Both the position numbers and the translations under genes were made by a program. Below, piece after piece: positions 54,812 through 64,000 of a stretch of 64,000 nucleotides of DNA. The notes under the pieces were generated by a model. That model was given only the letters and a program-made list of their open reading frames with translations, ran no database searches and was not told the origin of the DNA. How positions within the stretch are numbered: the stretch's first letter is position 1; each line of letters opens with the position of its first letter. The stretch comes from Shinisaurus crocodilurus (lineage: Eukaryota > Chordata > Lepidosauria > Squamata > Shinisauridae). The stretch covers positions 242,297,797-242,361,796 of the forward strand of contig CM037879.1 in assembly GCA_021292165.1 (NCBI GenBank). The letters are read 5' to 3'.

Positions 54812-57800
54812 CACCTGTGAACCACCAAAAAAAGAGAACATGCAACACCCCCCCCCAAAAAGAACACCTGTATGATTTATGTCTCTGTTATATGTCTCTG
54901 TCATTGCTGTTGTGTAGCCATTTTAGATTTATCGCCATAGGTGGCATTGTTAAAAGGGTTGTTTTGGGATGATCATAGAGACATAAGGAAGGATCCAACA
55001 GTGTCATGATGACAGGTTTCCTGGGAAACCTGTTGCACTAGCAAGCGCTACTGATGTTGTGCTAGTGTTGGTTTATGCTAGCACAACATCAATAATGCTA
55101 CCATTGGATCCCTCCCGTAGACATCTGGAGAACGTCTATGCTGGCCCTAAGTCAACACCTTGAATAGTCCTAGAAAGCTGTGAAGAACCAGTGGTGATCT
55201 TGGAGCTCTCCACATAGTATGAAAACTATACTGATCACTCTGCCAAGTATATTTGGAGAGTGAAAATGCATTAAACTTATCTGCTCAGAAGTTCAAGCCA
55301 GTGCAGTATGCAAGAGCCCACTTCCTAATTGGGTTGGTCATTCAGAATACATTATAGTAAGTATTGTGTAATGTACAGTTATGAGTTTGGGCTATCTTGT
55401 TTACTGTGTATGAGCAACCAATGGCTGGCCAGAGAATTTAACAAAAGATCAGTAAGATTCCTGATTAGCTAGACATATGTCCCTGTCAAAAAACCATGGG
55501 TAGCCCTGTCAAAAAACCCTTTTAAAGGTTTTGACAGCTAGTTGTCAAAGATCCATGCTCCCATAAAAGGGAGTGGCTCACACGTTTCCACTTTTCTGAG
55601 TAGCTAGAATCTCAGAAAAGTGTGGAAAGGTGCGCTGAACCTGACAAGAGTCAGGTCCAAAAAAAACCCCTAGCGGATCTCACTGCAAAGAGGGTGATCT
55701 AATGGCCACCTCCTTTCGCAAGCAAAGCTCACTTGTTGCTTTGGTTTCTCTTGACAGCTCGCCTTTTGACAGCAGTCAAGAGAAAGCAAAATGAAAAATA
55801 AAGCTCTTGGCAGCCTCTGGATCAATGCCCATGGTGGATGCCTGCTGCATTTTGAGAGCAGACCCCCCCCCCCTGGACATTGCCCAGGCAAGGCTTGCCC
55901 TTTCAGACCTGTGCAAGTGTGCATGTGCACACTCGTGCAAGTCTGACTAAAAAAATGATTTAAAATGTTCAAAAACATTTGTGCAAATTTCTTGTATTAA
56001 AAAATATTTTAAAAGGGGCGATGAACCAGTGGCAACCCTCCAATGTGCCACTTGGGCACTTTGAAAGGGCTGTCAGTAGCTGTCAAATCAGAGATCATGA
56101 AAAGTGATCTCCAGGGTGGGAGGATTAGGGGAAAGGGGGGGGAAGCTGCGGTGTGAGCACAAAAGAGCTTGCGATCATAGCGGGGGTTGAGGACACAAGT
56201 CGGTCCTGCTGCGGAGTCCCCGGGGATACCTGCAGTAGGACCAAGGGGGAAGGAGTGGGGGGGACAACCCATGGTGAGCCTGATCATCTGTTGGGCACAC
56301 CATGGGTTGTTTCACAAACATCTCACCCTATGTATTGGGCATTTGCAGGGTGGGTTGTTGTGATGTGCAAACCCACCCATTGGCACTCTGGGAAGACTTC
56401 TGCAGGGTTCTCAGGATTGCTCACTATTCTTAGCCATCTGTTTGCTTCCAGTATTCTCTGCTTGTGTATCTGTACGTAAAGCAAATATTACAAAGCCACC
56501 GTAAGTCTCCAGTACTCTCTCATCCAAAGAAAACTAAACCCTGGAGCATAGCCCCTGGACTCCTCAGCAAGATGGATATGGAATCAATTATTATGTTCCT
56601 TCAGATTCCACACCTCTCCCCAAGACTATACAAAAAATGTCAGTTGATTTTTTTTCTATATAAAGCTTCACGGCTTTGCTGCTCCATTATCAGGTCCCTT
56701 GCATCTTTTTCATGACTTATGCAGATTTCCATAAAATCCATTCAGAGATGGAAGGCAATTTTCATACAATAATGTCTAATCATGGTCTATCATTTGACAC
56801 TGTGCTGTGAAATGTGTAAGTTCCTCCCCCATGAAAAATTGTAATTTTCTTTTCCTTTGCGCTTGTAACGTCAGATATGGGAAAAAAGATGACCAATGGG
56901 TGCTGAAATTTTGACATCTTTAATAGTTTAGTTCAAAATTCCCATACATACTTGGAATGCCCGTTGCCGCAGGATAGGCCTGTTAACAGTTGAGGGGAGA
57001 TGTTCTGTTTCATTGTAACAGGTGTGAATATGAAGCTCTTGCTGAAATGTAAAATGGAAGACAGCCTTAATTACCAAGTCACAACTGGCACTCTCAAACT
57101 CTCTGGAGATACAAATAAACTCTGCAGAGGCCTTGCCTTGTGGAGTTTGTGAGAGAAGATTAATGATCTTCTGTATTCTACAGATTTGTAGCAAGTCTGC
57201 CCATAGAAAATGTCAATATTTTTGCCTGTTTTATCTTGTGCTGTATAGCTCAGTGATTTCAGAAACAACAACAAAAACCTATGTGAAAATTCCTGGGAAC
57301 TATAAAAGAGAGGATATTTTCCCAAGGTTATTTCAACAACAACAACAACCAGAACAAGAACAAATATACTATTTACTACAGATTCCCCCCTCCCAAATGA
57401 TCTGTGCTATGTGTTTCTTCAGTATTTTGCTCAACTTCTGCATTGAGCATACATATATAAATCCACTGTTTATGGTCCATAGCTGGGTCAAGTTCAGGAA
57501 ATGTGTCTGAAGGTATAGATATCAATTTTGCAGTCTACTTTCAGATCAAAATGATTGCCTGTATTATGCCTCACAACATGAGCAGTACTCTGGAAGATTG
57601 AGACTACTTCAGTCCATTCATGTCCTCTCTTCCATTTGACTAATAACTACTTTAATAGTACCTATCAACCTTAGAACTTTTAAGTAGCAATTATAACTAA
57701 TTGCCATGAAACTATACACATATATCAAAATAACTAGCTGTCATTGTAACAATACTCCAGAATCTTTTGACTGCAATACATGATGGCAGGTCAGTTCCTC

Positions 57801-57874
57801 TTTGCTGTGTGCAAAGTAGTCAAAATCCAATGCCCAGCACTTGTGTTGGGATTTCCAGTAGGTCTTTATCTAGA
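54812..57874. other. Unassigned sequence
   Basis: CCACTTGGGCACTTTGAAAG near 56047 and ACCCATGGTGAGCCTGATCA near 56270 resemble blocks at 62740-62890, so a decayed dispersed repeat is likely in both places. (AAC)n at about 57330-57350. No gene recognised. Confidence 0.4.
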
Positions 57875-58085
57875 AAGCTGCCTTTCTACTGAGTCAGGAT
57901 ATTTGTCCATCCAGCATAGCCTACTCTGCTTTGCTGGCAGTGGGTCCCCAGGCTCTTAGGCAGGGGCTTTTCACATTAGTTGGCTACGGTACTCCTAATC
58001 CCCTTTTAACTGGAGTTGCCAGGGCTTGCACCTAGGACCTTCTACATACAAAGTATGTGCCTTACAGCTCAGCTATGGTCCCTCC
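57875..58085 (-). mobile_element. tRNA-Ala-like SINE, antisense
   Basis: GAAAGCTGCCTTTCTACTGA, GTCAGGATATTTGTCCATCC, CCAGGCTCTTAGGCAGGGGC, ACTGGAGTTGCCAGGGCTTG and CAAAGTATGTGCCTTACAGC are the antisense of the SINE at 790-953. It is more complete in the body than the sense copy. Confidence 0.8.
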
Positions 58086-58270
58086 CCACTGCTTATCACC
58101 GAGACCTATTCAGCATCCCCAGCCAATTTCCAAACTTACTGGAGCCATAGAAAAGGGCTGTTTTAAAACATTATTTTTGGATGAGTTATTAAGATGGTAT
58201 GTTATGCCATAATTGTATCGTGTCTCTTGGATAACCACTATTGGATAACCATTTCGATACCAATCATACC

Positions 58271-58320
58271 ATTACTAACAAGAGTTCAGCGAGCCATTAC
58301 TAACAAGAGTTCAGCGAGCC
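58271..58320. repeat. Exact 25 bp tandem duplication
   Basis: The 25 bp beginning ATTACTAACAAGAG and ending GCGAGCC occurs twice without a mismatch (58271-58295, 58296-58320). Confidence 0.95.
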
Positions 58321-58354
58321 TAGGTAGACATTCATAATGAATGTCTACCTAGGC
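58318..58354. repeat. Perfect 37 bp palindrome
   Basis: GCCTAGGTAGACATTCAT is followed by a single A and then ATGAATGTCTACCTAGGC: 18 bp perfect arms. Confidence 0.95.
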
Positions 58355-58382
58355 AAACAGATGAAAGAATATCTGCATTACG

Positions 58383-58617
58383 CCAGTGTGGCGTAGTGGT
58401 TAGTGTTGGACTGGGACTTGGGAGATCCAGGTTCTAGTCCCCGCTCGGCCATGAAACTCACTGGGTGACTTTGGGCCAGTCACTGACTCTCAGCCTAACC
58501 TACCTCACAGGGTTGTTGTGAGGATAAAATGGAGAGGAGGAGGATTATGTAAGCCGCCTTGGGTTCCTTGCAGGAAAAAAGGCGGGGTATATAAATATAA
58601 TAAATAAAATAAATAAA
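58383..58617 (+). mobile_element. Sauria SINE, sense
   Basis: GCCAGTGTGGCGTAGTGGTT, box B GGTTCTAGTCCCC, CACAGGGTTGTTGTGAGGAT and GGCGGGGTATATAAATATAA tail. The first few bases are missing at the junction with the palindrome region. Confidence 0.9.
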
Positions 58618-58748
58618 TTATTCACTGTCTAGACAACATTTTTGGATTCCCACCCATCTCCAATTTAAATTGGAAGTCAAATTTGGTTTAGCAGAAAAAT
58701 AGAATATGAGCAGAAAATGAAGAATAATTTATTGCTAACATAGTAACA

Positions 58749-58836
58749 GCACAATCCTATACATGTCTACTCAAAAGTAAGTCCTACTGAGTTCCATGGG
58801 GCTTACTCCCAGGTAAGTAGGCTTCAATTTGCTGCC
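58749..58836. mobile_element. Hairpin repeat family A, copy 5
   Basis: GCACAATCCTATACATGTCT, AAAGTAAGTCCTACTGAG and GGGGCTTACTCCCAGGTAAG, with a diverged right end. Confidence 0.6.
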
Positions 58837-59383
58837 TAAGCCATGTATTATTACTTTAAAGTCAACTTGCCAATGGTTGTGGTGACACCTAGTGGTAAAT
58901 ACTGAGGTGTTTTAATAATGTTTGAATTGAAAGTATATGATTAATTTGTGAGTTATATATTTGTGAATTCCATCCCAGCATGTACAGAAGCTTGCCCCCA
59001 CATCTTCTCCAACTGTTGAGGCTAGTTCATGAATGCTAGCCTCTTTTTAAAACTTACTCTAGATAGGTTAGGTTTCGCCCAGAGCATTCAGACTTGTTTT
59101 CCCTCACCTGCAGTCTGAAATAATATAATCCAGGAAGGGCTGTACCATGTTTCTACACTTCTGAGTTGTCTCTAAGGTCCCATTCATGCAACATAAACTC
59201 AGGCTGAAATGTGAGTTGAAGAGATGTGGGTTGAGCCTGAGCATATAGTCACGGGATTGCTTCAGTGTACAGACCCAGTTTTTCAAAGCAGTCACATACA
59301 CAGCCATGCCAGCACCACTAACCCGTCCTTGAAGGCTTTTGTCAATCTGAGCCTCACACTGACTTCTTTGGAGCTGTTGCCAA

Positions 59384-59469
59384 TGGGTTGTATCCAATGT
59401 TAGCCTAACTTAAATCCCATTCATTTCAATGGGTCTACTCTAAGTAGGACTAACATTGGATACAACCCA
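59384..59469. mobile_element. Palindromic MITE-like element
   Basis: TGGGTTGTATCCAATGTTAG and CTAACATTGGATACAACCCA are perfect inverted 20-mers. The middle CCCATTCATTTCAATGGG is also foldable. No duplication found; related in style to 23013-23145. Confidence 0.75.
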
Positions 59470-60852
59470 CTGGGTGTTTTAATATAATTATACTTGCTTT
59501 CTCTAAATAGCTACTGGTAATTTTAATTCTAAAATTGGCTCTGCCTTCTGGTTCTTAGTAAAATTATTCCATCTAGCAAGACAAAAAGTATATATGTTAC
59601 CAATCTCTTATTGTCTGGAACCAACAGAGGAATGGTTTTCTACAGCTTTTCTTATTTTAATTTCCCCAACCAAGCATGATCTCTGCTGGTTGGATCGAAC
59701 TCTGGAATTGTGACAGTTGTTGAAATTCTATTGTTGTCCCAGATTGATATTTGTATGCAAGGACTGGAGCAAGAGCTCTGAAAATACAAATCCTTTCTTT
59801 TCTTTTCTTTTTTTTAAGGGGGAAAAAACATCCCTTAAGTCAAAGCGAGAAAGAATTAATTCCTATCTGTAGTGGTTCTCACATAAAACAATACAGCTTT
59901 ACTGTTTGCAAGTAACTAGAACGTTGGTTTGCAGTTAGCAATCATTAACACAAAGCGTTGCCAACCGAGCTCTGAGATTTTAAAATCCTTTGCTTGTAAG
60001 ATGCAATGATTGTGCCAGTTCAGTCAAGAAAAAGGCTTTCCATTCCCAGGGTAAGCTATTAGCTCAGATAAACATTCTACACTCTGATGTGCTTATCGTC
60101 AGTCTTTTAAAGCTAAAAGTTCTCCTCTCTTCTTTCCTAAGGAGTCATACAGAATAGAAGTCTTCTCTGTTTCTTTTTAACCTTGTCCTCCTTCTATTAC
60201 GCTTATTCCTTTTGTACCAAACCACTCTGTATGGCACGTTCTTTCGTTTTCCGATTCTGCTTGGCCACGGGAAAGCTGATGAGATTTGTCCATCTTACTG
60301 AAAAGGAAATGACAAGGCACACCGGATCGCTCTAACCTCTATGACCAGGGTTAAACCCAAGGTGCACCAAGACTCAGCAGCAGCTGAGAGACAAGCAATC
60401 CATTGAGAAAAGCAACGTACAAGAGAGGAAAACAACTTGAAATAAGAATTGCAATTTTGTTGAGCTGTTTATGGAAGGAAGCCGTAGGATTAGTCATACT
60501 CTCAAGAAAGGTCAATGCCTCCCTGTGAGAAGATCACTTTTGTGGGGAGGAAAGAGGTGAATGAAAGTGATCCTGAAGAAGGTGGTGGTTATAGTCAGTA
60601 TGGGGGACATGAGGCATCATAAGGCAGAACAAAACCATATATAGGGGATGAGCGGATTAAAAGCTAGTCTAAAAAGTTGACTGCTGCTTCATAGAGAAAA
60701 AGCAAATATAAAAAATGTTGAGGAATATGGCCTCTAGAAATTCTCCACCCTGTGCACTGAAAAATTCAACATTTTTTTCCAGGAGGATGAGAAATTGTTC
60801 GTCTCAGCTGTTTCTCAGTGGTAGGACAGTAGCAAATATTCTTTCATTTTTC
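59470..60852. other. Unassigned sequence
   Basis: A TTTTC-type tract lies at about 59793-59817. No gene or element recognised. Confidence 0.5.
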
Positions 60853-61029
60853 CTTTTTTTTCTTTTTTTTAATTGAATTTTCCAAAACAAAAACAAATCA
60901 TATTTGGCTTCCCCCTCGTTGTCTGACAAACATTACCAATCCTTATCCAATCTAAGTTTCCTCTGTTTTCACAAAAAGAATTTCTATCACCTTACCAATA
61001 TTCAAAAATCAAAACCCAAAATTATTAAG
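60853..61029 (-). mobile_element. Short 5'-truncated L1-like insertion
   Basis: T-rich start (A tail on the minus strand) and a perfect 15 bp duplication ATTCTTTCATTTTTC at 60838-60852 and 61030-61044. The 177 bp carry no reading frame of note. The size and duplication length fit target-primed reverse transcription by L1 machinery. Confidence 0.75.
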
Positions 61030-61308
61030 ATTCTTTCATTTTTCTTAAGGGTTTATTGTTGTTGTTGTTTGGGTTTTGTTTTTGTTTGTTTGCATCCTCT
61101 ACAATGCCCCAGACCTAGTGTCATTCCAGGGCATGGTGGGTGTGTGGTGGCTGGGTTGGTAGGAGAGAATGGCAGCCACCACAACAAAATGGTGGAGACT
61201 ATTATGTTATGAGAAAATTCTGCAATTCTTCTTTTTCCGGCAGAAGGTTGAGGTGAGAAAAAGAAACATCTCAGATGTTTTCTTAGGGGGAAAATGTCTA
61301 TTTTAGAG

Positions 61309-61443
61309 GAGTCTTCCCCAACCTGGTGACCTCAAATGTTTTGGACTACAATTCCCAGCATTCTTGAGCATTGGCCATGATGGCTGGGGTTGGTGGGAGT
61401 TGAAGTCCAAACCATCTGGAGGACATCAGTTTGGGGAAGGCTG
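61309..61443. mobile_element. Hairpin hAT MITE
   Basis: TCTTCCCCAACCTGGTGACC pairs with TTTGGGGAAGG-type sequence at the right. TTTGGACTACAATTCCCA faces GGGAGTTGAAGTCCAAA. Flanking 8-mers TTTTAGAG and CCTTAGAG match at 6 of 8. Confidence 0.65.
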
Positions 61444-61639
61444 CCTTAGAGAAATGGGACACTTGTCCTGGGTGCTTGTTGCTTATAGATGGTAACTTCT
61501 GCAAGCTGTTTTTGCTGTATCTCCTGGTCACTTCATTATTGCAGTCTAGGCAAGATGTTTACACAGCCATGGGATGTGCTCATCAGCCATCTCTGGAAAG
61601 AGTTGAGGCAGTGCATATTCAAGGGTGGTACCGTGGTAC

Positions 61640-61860
61640 AGAGCCAGTGTAGTGTGGTGGTCAGAGTACTGGATCAGGATTGGGGAGAGCCAGGTTCAAA
61701 TCCCTGGTCAGACATGAAACTCACTGGGACACCTTGGACCAGTTACTGTCTCTCAACCTTTTTCACAGAATTGTTGTGAAGATAAAATTGCATGTTGATG
61801 GGGAGAGCCATATAGGTTACCTTGATCCCTATGGAGGAATGGTGAGATACACATGAGTGA
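61640..61860 (+). mobile_element. Sauria-type SINE, sense, diverged
   Basis: AGAGCCAGTGTAGTGTGGTG, box B GGTTCAAATCCCTGG, ATGAAACTCACTGGGACACC and ATTGTTGTGAAGATAAAAT. The 3' part (CCTATGGAGGAATGGTGAGA) differs from the younger copies, as in an older subfamily. Confidence 0.8.
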
Positions 61861-63600
61861 TAGATAGATAATAGAAAGTTGATAAATAAGTCCGCCCCAC
61901 TTACACCACTGGCTCCTTCATTATAGTCCCAGTATTCCTTATGGAACCAAATTGCATCAACCAGCCAAACTGGTGCTCCCAGGTAAGTCATGGGTTTTGT
62001 TTTCCATCCAGATCTCAGCGCTGAGCAGCAGCTCCTTTCCTGAGAGTTCTCCATTGCGTCGCTACTCAATGGTTCAAACCCACCTGGGTTGCCAATGCCA
62101 TAGCATGAACCAGAAGAGGGAGGGATCTAGGAGCCTGGGTCGACTGTACTCCTAGATTGCAGGTCACATAAGCAGGAGTACATAGGGGCTGTGTAGTCTT
62201 CCAAGCAGCATCCCCAAACAGTGGGATCAGGTCCCTCAATTTCCCCCTTGTCAACTTGAACACTCTCACCAGATTCCCAGTAGGTGGCTAGCCAGGGTTT
62301 CTCTGGTATGCCAGCTAGAATGGTGCCTGTAGGAATTTCCAGATCTGTTGGAGTTAGCCTGGAACCTCCTTGGCTGTTGTGGGCTCTCTTTCTTATTCTT
62401 TCCTCTTCCTCTGGTCCTGCATTGTCTCTTCTTGCTCATACTTCCTTGCCCTCTGTTCTATCCACCTTCCTTGTTGTGCCCCATTCCCTGCCCACCTGCT
62501 CTATCTTCTTTCTTTCCTTCCCCTCCCACCATGGAGCCATTTAAAGTGCTCCTCGGTGTACCAGTTCACATGACACCATAAGTCGCACTGCATAATAAGT
62601 GATCAATCGTAGTTGCACAACTGTGCTAACAAATATTTTTACAAATTAAGGGAGGCACAATTACGTGTGCAATTTTTTAAAAAAATATAAATAAAAATTG
62701 TGTGCAAAAATATATATATTTTAAAAAGTGTGGGCAACCATGGGCAGCCCCTCTAAAGTGCTGCTGGGGCACCTTGGAGGGACTGTTCTTAGTGCCAAAA
62801 CAGGGATTGTGAAAGGTGACTTGACAAAGGCCTTTTGTTTTGCAATCTCAAAAATAAAAGGGAAAAAACCCATGGTGAGCCTGAAACAGCTTGCAGTGGT
62901 AGCAGGGAGGGGGGAAGCCTCTACCATCCGCCCCCAAATAGTGATGTTCTATACATATGTTAAAGGGCTTTATTTCACGCCGAGCATGTAACATAAAGTC
63001 TATTCTTTATGTATAAAACTACAACTAGCAAATAAATATATGGGCTTTGCCTTTACCATATCAGATCTGGCATTGAGGGTATGTTCTTCATTATCTTTTC
63101 AGGCTCTTGTTGAGTACAATTATTAAGATCCATTTAATCAGCTAAGAAAGGAAACCAGAACTAAGCATTTAATACATTAGCATTCTACTGGCTTCTGGAA
63201 AAGAGATGATACTCGAGAAATATCATATCTATCACTCTTTAATGCACTTTTGGCAAAGCTCCCTGACTTTTCAAAAATTACACTTAGTATGAAATACTCC
63301 AGCCAAACTTGTCACTTGTACTAAAAATTACAGACACATTAGTACAGTTCACCCTCAATTATTCCAACTTACCCATTAGTGGAATGATTAATAACCTGGA
63401 TATTTTAAATGGCACATAAAACCTTTCACACTAACATTTTCCTGTAGTTTGGTATAGACAGTAGCTGCTGAGATCCTTTAGAGACTTGCATGCTGATCCT
63501 AAACATGGAAATGATTCTGAATGTGTTTTAAGTTTCAGGTTTTAAAAATGCAAGGTATCTTGTACTGCAGAAGTGTGCAGAAGTGTGCAGAAAGACGATC
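61861..63600. other. Mostly unassigned sequence
   Basis: 62740-62890 shares blocks with 56040-56280 and may be a decayed dispersed repeat. An 11 bp tandem (GTGTGCAGAA) lies at about 63572-63592. No gene recognised. Confidence 0.4.
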
Positions 63601-63603
63601 TCC

Positions 63604-63687
63604 AGATGTTTTGGACTTGAACTCCCAGAAGCCTGTACCAGCATGGCTAATGGTCAGGAATGCTGGGAGTTCAAGTCTAAAACATCT
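63604..63687. mobile_element. Hairpin MITE-like element
   Basis: AGATGTTTTGGACTTGAACT faces AGTTCAAGTCTAAAACATCT, about 25 bp arms with one mismatch. It is similar to the arms of the element at 61309-61443. Confidence 0.65.
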
Positions 63688-63745
63688 AGTCTCTCGCCTA
63701 GACTACTGTAATGCGCTCCACGTGGGGTTACCCTGGAAGACGGAT
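63688..63745 (+). mobile_element. L2 LINE ORF2 fragment
   Basis: Reads SRLDYCNALHVGLPWKT, a conserved L2 block, then ends abruptly in an AAATAAATAAAT stretch. Confidence 0.8.
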
Positions 63746-63915
63746 AAATAAATAAATAAATCATCTCGCAATCTACTTTCTGCCCACCCCGGTTGTACCG
63801 GATCAGCTTTCTGGACTTCATGTTTCACAATGGCCACCACTGCTCCTCCAGTTTTTCCTGGTACCCAGCAAACATGTTTCCTTCTGAGATCCAAACTACA
63901 AATTATGATAAACAT

Positions 63916-63949
63916 GTTGTTGTTGTTGTTGTTGTTGTTGATGATGATG
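63916..63949. repeat. (GTT)n / (GAT)n microsatellite
   Basis: About eight GTT units followed by three GAT units. The window ends in unassigned sequence. Confidence 0.85.
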
Positions 63950-64000
63950 TTTTTTAAGCATCCTTAAACTGGCCACTTGAAGGGCCCCAATCCAGAGCAT

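Noticed and set aside
54381..54848. 155- and 132-codon frames on opposite strands, rich in A, R, P and G
   Set aside because: Product of CGG/CTG trinucleotide tracts inside hAT family G copy 3; the same happens at 41010-41764.

Overview
This window looks like intergenic or intronic DNA from a squamate reptile, most likely a lizard. The clade call rests on repeats: at least ten copies of a tRNA-derived SINE with the head, body and (ATAA)n tail of the Sauria SINE family (known from Squamata, thought to be mobilised by Bov-B/RTE LINEs), plus CR1 and L2 LINE fragments and many palindromic hAT MITEs. I found no host protein-coding exon, tRNA, rRNA or CRISPR array that I can support. The longest reading frames fall inside transposons, microsatellites or GC-rich MITEs. 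The content is therefore almost wholly mobile-element archaeology set in AT-rich DNA.

Layout. 0-7 kb: a tRNA-Ala-like SINE, an L2 3' end with a Sauria SINE between two ~185 bp direct repeats, and a decayed SINE. 7.8-10.6 kb: an L2 3' end split by a 1.68 kb antisense L1-like element carrying only one ORF1-like frame, with a 17 bp target-site duplication (TSD). 11-14 kb: a GC-rich PIF/Harbinger-like MITE (TTA duplication), a hairpin hAT MITE and two Sauria SINEs. 14.9-17.2 kb: a nest in which an AT-rich hAT-like repeat holds an LTR-like repeat, which holds a non-autonomous Helitron, which holds a minisatellite. 17.2-26 kb: mostly unassigned. 26.8-29.3 kb: a palindromic GC-rich hAT MITE, a second hAT MITE and a second copy of the LTR-like repeat. 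29.8 and 39.7 kb: two copies, in opposite orientation, of a SINE with a 5S rRNA-like head and a CR1-like tail. 33.8-34.7 kb: a CR1 reverse transcriptase fragment. 36.6-37.4 kb: a solo LTR with TG...CA ends and a 5 bp duplication. 40.3-41.7 kb: a Sauria SINE broken by one hAT element whose own duplication is broken by a second. 42.8-48.9 kb: L2 remnants and a SINE interrupted by a GC-rich hAT MITE. 50-55 kb: two more copies of the second hAT family. 57.8-61.9 kb: an antisense tRNA-SINE, a perfect 37 bp palindrome beside a SINE, and a short L1-like insertion.

The elements interact as a record of successive waves. Sauria SINEs and L2 form the older floor. hAT, Helitron and L1-like insertions cut into them, and target-site duplications allow the order to be read directly. 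The most noteworthy items are the 5S/CR1 chimeric SINE, the Helitron with its internal higher-order minisatellite, the three-copy GC-rich hAT family and the ORF1-only L1-like element. Family names come from termini and remembered consensus features; no database search was possible.
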